From NCBI GenBank assembly GCA_036937835.1, contig CM072863.1:9784001-9848000 (forward strand): a DNA stretch of 64,000 bases, given 5' to 3'. Position numbers and translations under genes: made by a program. This document shows positions 56,084 through 62,539 of this stretch, in pieces; the first letter of the stretch is position 1; every line of letters begins with the position of its first letter. The notes under the pieces were generated by a model. The model was not told the origin of the DNA. It saw nothing but the letters and a program-made list of their open reading frames with translations, and did not search any database. This DNA is from Pampus argenteus (lineage: Eukaryota; Chordata; Actinopteri; Scombriformes; Stromateidae).

Positions 56084-57753
56084 GTTACCCCACAAGCTGA
56101 AAATGCTTTTTTTGTGGAAAGTGAAGCACAGTGACAAAAATGGCCCTAAATTTAAAACCAGGTTTGTAAAAATAATTGTCATTGGCTACTAGCTGATATT
56201 GTACTACAACTGTAGGCTACAACCCACACTGTATTTATACTGTTGTACTACAATATATGCACATGCAGTAGTTACTATCTGTTTTCTACAATATAAGGGA
56301 GTGTTGTTCATTTTGTAGTGGTACTATAGTATTTATAGCCAGTGTAGTATTATTGTCCTGTAGGACATCCGTGCCCTGTAGGGAGCATTTGAGAGTTGGA
56401 CAGACTTGTTCATATGAAGCATTTCAGAATATGACAATGTTAGGAATGCAGTCCTGCTGTTTCCATTTGCAAGAATCAGAGCTTGGGTTAGACTACAGTG
56501 CCTACAGTCAAAAGTTTAGATACACTTTCTCATTCTAGGGAACAGGAAGGTGTGTCCAAACTTTTGACTGGTACTGTCTATGTTGGTGTAGATTCAAGCC
56601 TGAGATGTGCTGCCAAATTTCAGATGGGTTAGTGCTTCCATTCCCAGACTGAACTAAACCTGCTTGCTCACCCGAGGTGCTTGATTTTGGGAGAGGCAGA
56701 GATAAATTTCATGCCCTACATGAGTCATGTACCAATGTGTTAGTGGTGGTTTCTGTGTAGATGATTGCTCTTTTCTCCATTAGCATACATTTCAGTTTTC
56801 CCTGTGCTGTAAATCTAAATGGGCCGAGGCTGCAGGTGAGCTGATTTATATCTGATGACATTCACTGACCTCCATACAAGTGCATTAGTTTCGTTCACTC
56901 AGAAGATCTGTTTGTGAACTTTTCCATTGGCATAACCTTTCTCTTCAATCCACTCAGTCTTCCTCTCAATAAAATATTACAGGTAAAATAATTCAGTAAA
57001 ATTAATCTATAATGATTAAAATGTTAATCAAATGTTAATCAATAACATTACAGTTAAACAGTGGTCTTTCTTGAATCAACTATCTTGGATCAATTACATG
57101 ATTAATTTAATATGAACATCCACATTAATTAATTAATTTCTGATGCAGAGCTTGTGGAAAGTCTGCCACATTTGTACTTAATGGATGTGATGTAACACAT
57201 AATGAATCATAAAGCCTCACATTTACAACATTAAGCAATAAATTACAACACCAAGAGTGGATTGGATTTGTTTTTTTGTCTTCAACTTCTTTAATGAACT
57301 GTGTCTCACCATCATGCCACAACTAGCTGACCTTTTAAGACATCATAAAGATTGTGACTGTAATAATTAATATTATATATTTAGTATTTTATTGTAAAGT
57401 TGCACTGTAATCAAACAAGGAAGTGTGATTAGAAACAGGGCTTGGTCTTACAGTCAGTTAGTGAGGTGTTTAGAGCAAGATAAAGATCCCTTTGATTTGG
57501 GATCAATTTGGTATCTGTACACACGTGCATTTTAACTCTGCAGGGGAAGGAACTTACTTGAACTGTTGGTGTTCCCTGGAACTGCGGATCTTGGAGGAGA
57601 ACCTCTCAGCCAGTTTCTCTAAGCTGCGGGAGTATTCCAGTTCAATCTCCGCTTTGCGCCGGAAGAACTCCTGCAGGTCCTGCAGCAGCTGGATACGAGA
57701 CTCAGACTGTTGCTCCAAACATTTGAACTGCTCCACCAGCTGGTTACGGATCT
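24400..57753 (-). CDS. srgap3: srgap3, SLIT-ROBO Rho GTPase-activating protein 3 (coding exons 2 to 22, start exon outside window)
   Basis: SRGAP3 (WRP/MEGAP) is a cytoplasmic, membrane-bending protein of developing neurons. It binds ROBO1 and WAVE1 in mammals and stimulates GTP hydrolysis on Rac. Twenty-one exons with consistent GT/AG borders and phases encode 1082 complete codons plus stop. Assuming a 22-residue first exon, the protein is about 1105 aa (human 1099). Domains: F-BAR with coiled coils (about 23-450, exons 2-10), RhoGAP (about 515-700, exons 13-17; Arg finger R543 in GIFRVPG), SH3 (about 743-800, exon 19), and a Ser/Pro-rich tail ending DKSGTM. The tail separates it from SRGAP1, which as I recall ends KSCTM. 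It lies upstream of rad18 in the same orientation, as in human 3p25. The start codon exon must lie right of 64000. Confidence 0.96.
24847..25783. other. srgap3 last intron
   Basis: About 0.9 kb, AT-rich, between tail exons 21 and 22. Nothing recognisable inside. Confidence 0.7.
25784..26099 (-). CDS. srgap3: srgap3 coding exon 21, Ser/Pro-rich tail
   Basis: Encodes VRLRSDGAAIPRRRSGTETH, TPPRAAACPSSPHK, RMESPEKRRLGTFGSAGSIN, then TRHSSLGDHKSLETEALAE. It has several SP/TP and RRxS sites that could be phosphorylated. The middle (DRKAYPEGHPLRPMPGA) is divergent from mammals. It is 316 nt, phase 0 at the end. Confidence 0.94.
26209..26358 (-). CDS. srgap3: srgap3 coding exon 20, tail
   Basis: Encodes DDAFSDNLSQKADSEASSGP, LLDDKGSSKNDVPSPCEQSP, then DYNFGGVMG. 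The LLDDK and GGVMGR blocks are found in SRGAP3 and not in SRGAP1, which fixes the paralog. It is 150 nt. Confidence 0.94.
26571..26751 (-). CDS. srgap3: srgap3 coding exon 19, SH3 domain
   Basis: Encodes a full SH3 domain: AIAKFDYVGRTPRELSFKKG, then EDWWEGRHNGVDGLIPHQYI, then VVQD. The ALYDY-like AKFDY motif, the tandem Trp and the final IPxxY needed for proline-peptide binding are all present. In mammals this SH3 contacts ROBO1 and WAVE1. It is 181 nt. Confidence 0.96.
26929..27085. mobile_element. hAT-like element fragment
   Basis: Begins with cagtggttctcaaactgttt, the typical outer end of hAT-family non-autonomous elements. It continues to a segment 'ggagaccctgtgagccccatcaaggaccc' split by other sequence. 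The matching right end was not found, so it is probably truncated. Confidence 0.5.
28085..28109. repeat. (CA)n microsatellite
   Basis: About 12 CA units within an srgap3 intron. Confidence 0.93.
28412..28485 (-). CDS. srgap3: srgap3 coding exon 18, acidic linker
   Basis: Encodes CDSPHSEPGTIDEADNGTEP, then HTSDE: an acidic linker between RhoGAP and SH3. Two residues (a VDH-to-A type gap) are missing compared with my recollection of human. It is 74 nt, with a non-consensus GTCAAT donor. Confidence 0.92.
28920..29147 (-). CDS. srgap3: srgap3 coding exon 17, end of RhoGAP
   Basis: Encodes HLSQYSDENMMDSYNLAICF, GPTLMPIPDGQDPVACQAHV, then GPVYEKCMTGGEEY. It contains the conserved NLAICFGPTL motif, whose Asn stabilises the arginine finger. 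Human SRGAP3 has DPYNLA where this has DSYNLA. It is 228 nt. Confidence 0.95.
29824..29929 (-). CDS. srgap3: srgap3 coding exon 16, RhoGAP
   Basis: Encodes KLESGAERAHHIQQIIVTLP, then RTIIIVMRYLFAFLN. It is 106 nt with split codons at both ends. There are conservative differences from human (HH for VHQ region, TIII for VVIV). Confidence 0.94.
30457..30591 (-). CDS. srgap3: srgap3 coding exon 15, RhoGAP core
   Basis: Encodes GEDPLIDDQNEHDINSVAGV, then LKLYFRGLENPLFPKERFLD. It contains the conserved K-L-Y-F-R and L-P-x-P-like (ENPLFP) RhoGAP motifs. It is 135 nt, ending one base into a Lys codon. Confidence 0.95.
30705..30782 (-). CDS. srgap3: srgap3 coding exon 14, RhoGAP arginine finger
   Basis: Encodes GLQQQGIFRVPGSQVEVNDI, then KNSFER. 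The Arg of GIFRVPG (codon 30759-30757) is the catalytic finger that enters the Rac active site in RhoGAPs. It is intact, so the domain should be active. It is 78 nt. Confidence 0.95.
31372..31432 (-). CDS. srgap3: srgap3 coding exon 13, start of RhoGAP domain
   Basis: Encodes DSGQPIPLVVESCVRYINLY plus one base of Gly. It is 61 nt, with donor GTAAGT and acceptor TTTCAG. This is the N-terminal helix of the RhoGAP fold. Confidence 0.94.
32393..32495 (-). CDS. srgap3: srgap3 coding exon 12, proline/basic linker before RhoGAP
   Basis: Encodes RPPTLPPKPQKMRKPRPRSM, then YNHKLFNGNMETFIK. It matches human SRGAP3 RPPCLPPKPQKMRRPRPLSV and its continuation with moderate divergence. LPPKP is a possible SH3-binding motif. 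It is 103 nt; its donor GTACCC is weak. Confidence 0.92.
33334..33361 (-). CDS. srgap3: srgap3 coding exon 11, 28-nt microexon
   Basis: Encodes GERAECGTT with split codons at both ends. It exactly restores the phase between exon 10 and exon 12. It has good TTTCCACAG and GTAAGA sites. At 28 nt it falls in the microexon class, which is often neuronally regulated. Skipping it alone would shift the frame. Confidence 0.88.
35347..35431 (-). CDS. srgap3: srgap3 coding exon 10, end of F-BAR extension
   Basis: Encodes KFKEYLNGSNLIIKLQAKHD, then LLKQTLGE plus one base of a Gly codon. It is 85 nt, with donor GTAAGG. It is followed by the variable linker to the RhoGAP domain. Confidence 0.94.
35681..35878 (-). 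CDS. srgap3: srgap3 coding exon 9, F-BAR extension
   Basis: Encodes VRKTLDATMQTLQDMLTVED, FDVSDAFQHSRSTESIKSVA, then AKRRSNQQETEMFYFS. It is 198 nt, phase 0. The HSRSTES block is shared by all srGAPs. Confidence 0.95.
35879..36691. other. srgap3 intron 8
   Basis: 0.8 kb. In transcript sense, a C-rich segment (plus-strand G run at 36619-36665) lies just after the exon 8 donor. No other feature. Confidence 0.65.
36692..36793 (-). CDS. srgap3: srgap3 coding exon 8, F-BAR extension
   Basis: Encodes VCQVSAQQPVQTELLMRYHQ, then LQSRLATLKIENEE. It is a coiled-coil stretch of 34 codons, phase 0. A C-rich transcript segment follows the donor within about 90 bases. Confidence 0.95.
36916..37137 (-). 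CDS. srgap3: srgap3 coding exon 7, F-BAR
   Basis: Encodes CCDLGYHASLARTFRTYLSA, EYNLETSRHEGLDIIENAVD, then FCPPMRFEYLPHMGDE. This is the F-BAR core and the start of the C-terminal extension unique to srGAPs. It is 222 nt, phase 0. Confidence 0.95.
37138..39935. other. srgap3 intron 6
   Basis: 2.8 kb, holding a compound (TG)/(TC) array at 39370-39420. Nothing else recognisable. Confidence 0.65.
39370..39420. repeat. compound (TG)n-(TC)n-(TG)n microsatellite
   Basis: Nine TG units, a short TC run, then eight TG units, ending in agagaga. Confidence 0.92.
39936..40064 (-). CDS. srgap3: srgap3 coding exon 6, F-BAR
   Basis: Encodes RQAKYSENKLKCTKARNDYL, then NLAATNAVVAKYYIHDVSDM. It is 129 nt, phase 0 at both ends. 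It is nearly identical to human SRGAP3 apart from conservative changes (VVA for AIS, M for L). Confidence 0.95.
40065..41296. other. srgap3 intron 5
   Basis: 1.2 kb of AT-rich sequence without recognised repeats or exons. Confidence 0.65.
41297..41482 (-). CDS. srgap3: srgap3 coding exon 5, F-BAR
   Basis: Encodes VMKTYHMYHTESISAESKLK, the diagnostic srGAP family block, and ends RRSSVRKIEKMKEK. The basic stretch near the end lies on the membrane-facing side in F-BAR proteins of this family. It is 186 nt, phase 0 at both ends. Confidence 0.95.
43052..43125 (-). mobile_element. retroelement 3' tail remnant
   Basis: Contains aagctttattgatcccagtg, then 'gggatattaagt' and 'caggaaatta'. This is the reverse complement of a 3' tail frequent in fish LINE/SINE elements ('...gggatcaataaag'). 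It is followed only by plain intron DNA, so this is a short 5'-truncated copy. Confidence 0.5.
44047..44068. repeat. 22-base poly-G tract
   Basis: Twenty-two consecutive G on the plus strand, reading poly-C in the srgap3 transcript. Confidence 0.9.
45742..45804 (-). CDS. srgap3: srgap3 coding exon 4, F-BAR
   Basis: A 63-nt, 21-codon exon in phase 0 encoding SKDIGIQMHEELVKVTNELY plus Thr. Because it is a multiple of three, skipping would keep the frame but shorten an F-BAR helix. Donor is GTAAGT and acceptor TTTCAG. Confidence 0.94.
45915..46025. repeat. teleost dispersed repeat fragment
   Basis: Contains attactggatggattgccac, followed by 'gaatttggtgtac' and 'gatgactttggtgaac'. This series occurs in a repeat found widely in fish introns. 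It appears to be the partner half of the fragment at 52180-52285. Confidence 0.5.
47139..47860. mobile_element. hAT-like element, diverged
   Basis: The left end cagaggtgtcaaaattaaaa and a right-side block cgcgggccagattcacgctg resemble the outer and subterminal regions of non-autonomous hAT elements ('caggggtgtcaaact' ... 'gcgggccagatt'). The interior is AT-rich with no frame. The right boundary is not clear. Confidence 0.35.
48851..48985 (-). mobile_element. LINE-like 3' tail
   Basis: Contains ttcaactttattgtcattgt, then 'acaacgaaatgcagttagcatcc' in shorter blocks. On the minus strand this ends in the well-known 'aatgacaataaagttg' tail of fish retroelements. It is 5'-truncated. Confidence 0.55.
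49190..49273. repeat. (CA)n microsatellite with CG interruptions
   Basis: About 40 dinucleotide units, mostly AC, broken by regularly spaced GC units near 49199, 49203, 49235 and 49245. Open frames on both strands here are artefacts. Confidence 0.95.
49831..49850. mobile_element. Tc1-type terminal fragment
   Basis: TACAATACCAGTCAAAAGGC resembles the ends of the palindromic element at 56495-56577. Only one end is present. Confidence 0.35.
50133..50295 (-). CDS. srgap3: srgap3 coding exon 3, F-BAR
   Basis: Encodes KDQHLLSSVNCWYLVLNQTR, then RDHATLSDIYTNNVIVRLAQ, ending VIRLFKK in phase 0. It is 163 nt. The donor GTTCAT is a poor match to consensus, but the exon joins exon 4 in frame with the expected KKSKDIGIQ sequence. 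Confidence 0.94.
50857..50896. repeat. (CA)n microsatellite
   Basis: About 18 imperfect CA units. Confidence 0.9.
52020..52175. repeat. teleost dispersed repeat (I)
   Basis: Contains ttgattgatcgattaaaaat, 'gtcagaaaatgatgaaaaatg', and ends near 'aaccagagaatatttggc'. The series resembles the frequent 'cgattaatcgattaattgtcagaaaa' repeat of fishes, diverged. Confidence 0.5.
52180..52285. repeat. teleost dispersed repeat (II)
   Basis: Contains tgtcatgacaatccatccaa, 'tgttgagatatttcagtctgg', then 'accaaagtggttgaccaac'. It is a common intronic repeat in spiny-rayed fishes and directly abuts repeat I. Confidence 0.6.
53505..53795 (+). repeat. teleost dispersed repeat (III), about 290 bp
   Basis: Begins ggtaaatggtctgcatttat, passes 'atacactgatgacagaggctacc' and 'gccatcgggaggttggggtt', and ends with 'ccaaggacacttcg' and a degraded 'gaatcaaaccact...ggacgactgctctacctctgaacc' part. 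The order is that of one of the commonest repeats in acanthomorph genomes. Copy nearly full length. Confidence 0.75.
55482..55560. repeat. tandem duplication, period about 41 bp
   Basis: aattcacagtgttcattata at 55482 recurs as aattcacagtgtttattata at 55523. Both are followed by 'atacaYnCATG'-type sequence. Two copies only. Confidence 0.75.
55725..55752. repeat. (TG)n microsatellite
   Basis: About 11 TG units with one TA interruption near the end. Confidence 0.9.
56040..56079. repeat. (CA)n microsatellite
   Basis: About 20 uninterrupted AC units. Confidence 0.95.
56495..56577. mobile_element. palindromic Tc1/mariner-type MITE, 83 bp
   Basis: The left end ACAGTGCCTACAGTCAAAAG continues into TTTAGATACACTTTC. 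The right end, reversed, reads ACAGTACCAGTCAAAAGTTT then GGACACACCTTCC. The two arms are imperfect inverted repeats making up nearly the whole element. These ends match Tc1-type termini widespread in fish. It is non-autonomous. A second, shorter relative is at 62494-62539. Confidence 0.7.
57558..57753 (-). CDS. srgap3: srgap3 coding exon 2, start of F-BAR domain
   Basis: Encodes EIRNQLVEQFKCLEQQSESR, then LQEFFRRKAEIELEYSRSLE, the conserved N-terminal FCH helix. It ends REHQQF plus a split Lys codon. The HQQ has one Gln more than my recollection of human SRGAP3 and is like SRGAP1. It is 196 nt, with acceptor TTGACAG and donor GTAAGT. Confidence 0.95.
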
Positions 57754-57976
57754 CTGTCAATCAATACAATCAAACAAAAAATGATATGAGTCAACCGTTT
57801 ACACTGCTGTCACAACATGCCCTGGTCAAAAACAACCTGTCATTATGATGTCATTGTAGTGCAACATCATTGAGTGTATGATATTATTGTTTACCTAACA
57901 GGAGTAACTGACAATTTGAAACATTTTTTTTCTCAGGTATCTATCTTTCACACACTCATATAAAGTTGCAGGAATG

Positions 57977-58009
<33 letters not shown>
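57977..58009. repeat. (CAA)n microsatellite
   Basis: About 11 CAA units about 220 bases upstream of srgap3 exon 2 in transcript order. Confidence 0.93.
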
Positions 58010-61000
58010 CATAAGTGTTAATAAAGGAAGACCAGTTCTTTTTTAGTCTTTTAACATAGTTTCTTTAGGCTGTGTGCAACTACAGGAAATAATGTGAATG
58101 ACTTGAGCGTGTTTAGCTATATCTAATTGTAACTGATCAAAATGACATAGTTACATATTACATATTCCCAAACCTGTTTATTCAAGCGGGGCTGCACAGT
58201 TAATCATGTATAATTTTAAAGTACATCACAATTTTAGCATTTATAGTGACGCATTTCTTTACACTGATTCAGGTTAGCAGCCACAAAAAGCCTCACTTGA
58301 GAGTAAGAATGACCAGTGAGGCTTTATGCCAAGCCATTAAGGAGACCTGTGTGTATGACCTCTCATAAGTGTCTACACTGTGGACATACTGTGAGCTCAA
58401 ACTGTTTTAATGAGAAGCTAATGCACTTCCCTGCTTGGACCAAGCACTGTAGTAGAGTAACATTTCTACTCAAGAGGAACCTGATGCTGCTCGACAGGCA
58501 GCAGATCTTTCATGCCAGTGGGAACCCATGAGAGAAACCTGATTCCTCTTTGTAGTGCTGTCATCAGCAGCAAGGATGCCTTGACTCAGGAACAGAGAGA
58601 GGCAGAATAAAAACACAGACTGCTGGGAAGAGCTTCAGTAAACACGATGAGTGACATCACTTCTCAAGAGCAAGGAAAACTCCTGAACTAATGAGCATCC
58701 TTTATTAGAAATGTTGATCACGTAACATTAAAATCTCTTTACTGCCACATACATTTCTTCTTCTTATAAATTCTTGTAAATTGCAACATAAACATGCAAT
58801 CTAACACACTATATACCAGGTCATTTAACTACATTTTCCTCTACTCAAAAGGATTTTTTGTACTGTGTTTATTTATTTCTTTAAAAGGTCTGCATGGAAA
58901 CGCAATTGAAAGCGCGGAGTGTTTTAAAAATCTACAAGAATAGTGCATTCATGGACACATTCATGTGCAGAAAAAAATTAACTTCCTAATTGTCAGTGCA
59001 TGTTGCAACATCCTTGTGTTACAACATTAGTTACTGCAAGTAATAGCTTTTAAAAAGAAATATGGACTATGAATAGATTTTGCACATATATGAGCCATGT
59101 TAGCCACCTGCCAGGCAGATGAGCTGCTGACTGAATGCTAAAACCACAGCAGTGACAGACTGCTGTTTCCACACTGTTGAGGGTGTAATTTGGTCAGCCA
59201 AGCCCTCCTCATGGATATTTGCAGGCTATGACTGTTGAGGAAGCTTGTCATTTGAACTGAAACAGTGATGTTGTGCTGGGGAACCTTTTTTCTCCCTGTG
59301 ATGTTGTGCCGCCTGGCCTCAGCCTCGAGCTGCATGCTTCACTCTGTGGTTAACCATTGTCCCAGCCCTCCCTTTCATCCAGGGGCCTCCCTCTCCTTTG
59401 CAGCTCTGAAGGGCTTAAAGCTCAGTTTTTGTGGAAGGCCTGAACCAGAGCTCAAGGATGCCACTTTAGTCCTGTCAGGAATGTTTTGCTTGTTCCCTGT
59501 TTGCAATGTTTTTTTTTCAATATTTATTTTTCTTTAAAAGAGTGACAGAGTCACAGTAGGCAAGAGAAATGCACCAGGAAAATGTTATGTACGTGAGTGA
59601 CGGGGAGGACTTCTAAAAACAGTATTTTACAAAAAGGGAACTCTGCACCACCAGCTGCAGCTCTGCATTTGACAGATGAGTTTGGAAAAATAGGTCACGC
59701 ACACCAGAAGCGGGCCCTTCCCTCTGAGAAACCATGAGCAATTGGAGAATTATTCCCTAAGTATTCCCAGCTCTTTGAGTGGCTTCATTCACTGTGGTTT
59801 ATTCAAAGAGGGGGACCCCTCTGTGGTTCTCTTCACTTTTACTGTCTGTCAGCAGTAAAAGTGAACATTTGGTTGGGGTTGTTTATCTTTTTAAACACCA
59901 ACAAAACAAGTCCTGTACGGACGCTATTATTACACTATTATAAAGGGAAGTCTTTCTGCTCTGCTCTTTTAAAATCAAATAACAGCTCCAACATCCTGTT
60001 GATGGTACACTGACTTTAAATAGGGAGAATGGCATTCATTGCCATTTCGCACCCCGAATCTCTGTTCTTGCACCAAGTAACTTGGGTTAACGGGTATGAT
60101 CACCCATAAGAGGTAGAAGTTACCTGAATGTAACTCAAGTTTCTGTTGCTGTTAATAAAAAATACTTTCTACTTTTCTACTGGCAAACTAATTGGAGGCT
60201 CTTATTGCGAAGACTTGTGGCAGCAGAGACTGATGTCGCTGCTGCTCAGCAGATGTTACATAATCTTGCTTTAAACCTGGTAAAAAGATTTGTGTTAATA
60301 TTCCTACCTTCCTGACATGTATGTAACAAGGCTTTGAAACCAACAGACCTCTGTGTATATACACTTAGCACGGATACCCCACTTTCAGCTGTTCTGGTTT
60401 TCCTGGTCACTGAGCATAGACAAAGCATTTTCTCAAGTAATTAAAGAAATTACATATGCAATGTTTAGAAAAATTTATTAAAACCTTACTGATTTATGGA
60501 ACGAAAAAAGGATATCTGTTAGCCAGTTTAACTTTTAGTGCAGCCCATTTTTTGTGAGCAAAGCAGTCAAGGTATTAATGCAAAGACTCATTTGAAGCTG
60601 TTGACCTTTAATCTGAGGAGTGAATTAGTATTCCAAACATTGCTTGTGAATATAATGTACTGGGTTTAAGTGAACAGGTTGTTGCTTGATTAAGCACACA
60701 GCTACTCTCTTTTGGCAGTCGTGCTGTGTGTTGTTCTTCTATTTAGGGATGGCGCCATCTGCTTTTTTGTTTTTTTTGATAAAAGAGGTAGGGGTTATCT
60801 TCAAACAAAAAAAAAAAAAAAGCTGATGGGGAAAAGGGAGGATGGGACTGCAGCAGCTGAAATATGGTTGATAGGATCATGCAAATGAAGGCCAAAATCT
60901 TTGTCTGCAGGATAAATTTAACCTTGTATAGCTTTCAAACAGCCTGTAACTGGATGGCCAGAATGTGATAAAATGTGATTTTTTGCTTGTTTAATTGAGT

Positions 61001-62493
61001 TTAATATCGACTTTTAGGTTATATGCATTGAAAAATAGCATTGCAAACATTTTTTTTTATTTCATTTAGTTATTCATTAAATTTGTTCATAACAACAATC
61101 TGTTAAGTATGTTGGGATAGAGGAACATTTGTGTTTTTTGTTTATAGTATATCTGTAGTGTGAAAATGTTTATTTGTAAGATGTCATTCACTATTTGCAT
61201 CAACATCACAACAAGATACACATCAGTTTTAGATCATCAGAAACTCTGATTATCCATTAACATTCTGCACAGGGCTGTTTATTCCTGCTCTTTCGGGTCT
61301 TTGTGTTACTACAAGTTCATTGTGACATAGTATGAGAGCAAACAGTATATATATTCATGTGAGAGGCTGACCTTGAGTCCATAAATCATCATTATAAGCC
61401 TAGCCCTTTCTACTGGACACCTGCTCCACAACATCATTTCTCCACCAATTAGGGACAGGAATTTGGTCACACAGTGGACACTAGTCTCCTCGCAGAACAG
61501 GAAAACCATTGAAAACAATGGTAGGATGTTGGAGAGCCCTGAACTTTGACCTTTACAGACAAATCCCTGTAATGGCAGCTGTATGCACAGTATGGTGATG
61601 GGTCGAGCAATGATTGCAGCTGCCATAGAAATATTTAGTTTAGACCAGGTGAACTAAATATTGTCTATTGCTATTAAGATTTTATTGCAAAAATATCTCT
61701 TGTTTGCTCGCATTTGCATAGAAAGTAGTAGTAAAAGTAGATTATTCTTTAGGGGTGGTTTGAAAAGTTTGTATTGATGTTTTGATACTTAATTCCCTAC
61801 TGTTAAACTTAATTGTAACTCATATGAACACAACCCGATCACAGCCTCCATTCTCGGTGATGGAAGAAACATAATATTCTTGCCTACGAGGGGTGATGCT
61901 CAAAATACTTTCGGTCAGATTTCTCTTTAACACAAGAAATCACAATATCTGCAATATTTAGTTTTGTTTCTTGTCCTCCAGACATCAGTAGCTCAATGCA
62001 CAACTGTCTGAGCAGATTAGAAAAAGTTGATTTACAATTGAATCTACAGCACTTGAAGTATTATAGTCTTTGATGTATTCCAAGCAACTGGACACATTTG
62101 AGATAAAGAACAGCTGAATAATATGAGCTAAGAACAAAACGTTACTTATTGTCTATATAGGAATAGAACCCGGGTCTCTCCCTAAAGTCAATTCAGGACA
62201 GCAGGAGTGATGCAGTGGTGCAGCATTTTATTGCAAGCCTGCCTGTTTAGTATGAGGGCCACGTGATGTCTTGACGCAATGAAGTTGAGATAAAATTGGA
62301 GTGCAGTGAATAAGGAAGCAGAGGGACTTTCTGCAGAGCATCCCGGGGGCAGAAGGGGAAGCTGGGCTACACAGGGCAGCAGGAGAAATGGTTCATATCA
62401 TTGCAGGGTAATGAAGCTAAAATATGATCTCACATATGGTGTGCTTTCACAGAAAATGCATCCTCCCTGCAGATCATTTTAGCCGTGTTTGGT

Positions 62494-62539
62494 ATATAGC
62501 ACCAGTCAAAAGTTTCGGCACACCTTGAATGGTACTGTA
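62494..62539. mobile_element. Tc1-type MITE, internally deleted
   Basis: TAGCACCAGTCAAAAGTTTC followed by ggcacacct, then the inverted end GGTACTGTAC. It belongs to the same group as the element at 56495-56577 but lost most of its second arm. Confidence 0.55.

Larger units (their letters stand above)
50296..57557. other. srgap3 intron 2 (7.3 kb)
   Basis: The largest complete intron. It contains G-rich sequence at 50973-51022, nested dispersed repeats at 52020-52285, a long dispersed repeat at 53505-53795, a tandem duplication at 55482-55560, three (CA)n/(TG)n arrays and a palindromic element at 56495-56577. No exon fits the split Lys codon between 50295 and 57558. Confidence 0.65.

Noticed and set aside
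59265..59537. Plus-strand open frame of 90 codons in a locally GC-richer patch
   Set aside because: No similarity to a known family and no supporting splice sites or poly(A) signal. It lies inside srgap3 intron 1.
62160..62185. Box-B-like 'gaacccgggtctc' suggesting a tRNA gene
   Set aside because: No matching box A, acceptor stem or cloverleaf around it. At most a decayed tRNA-derived fragment.
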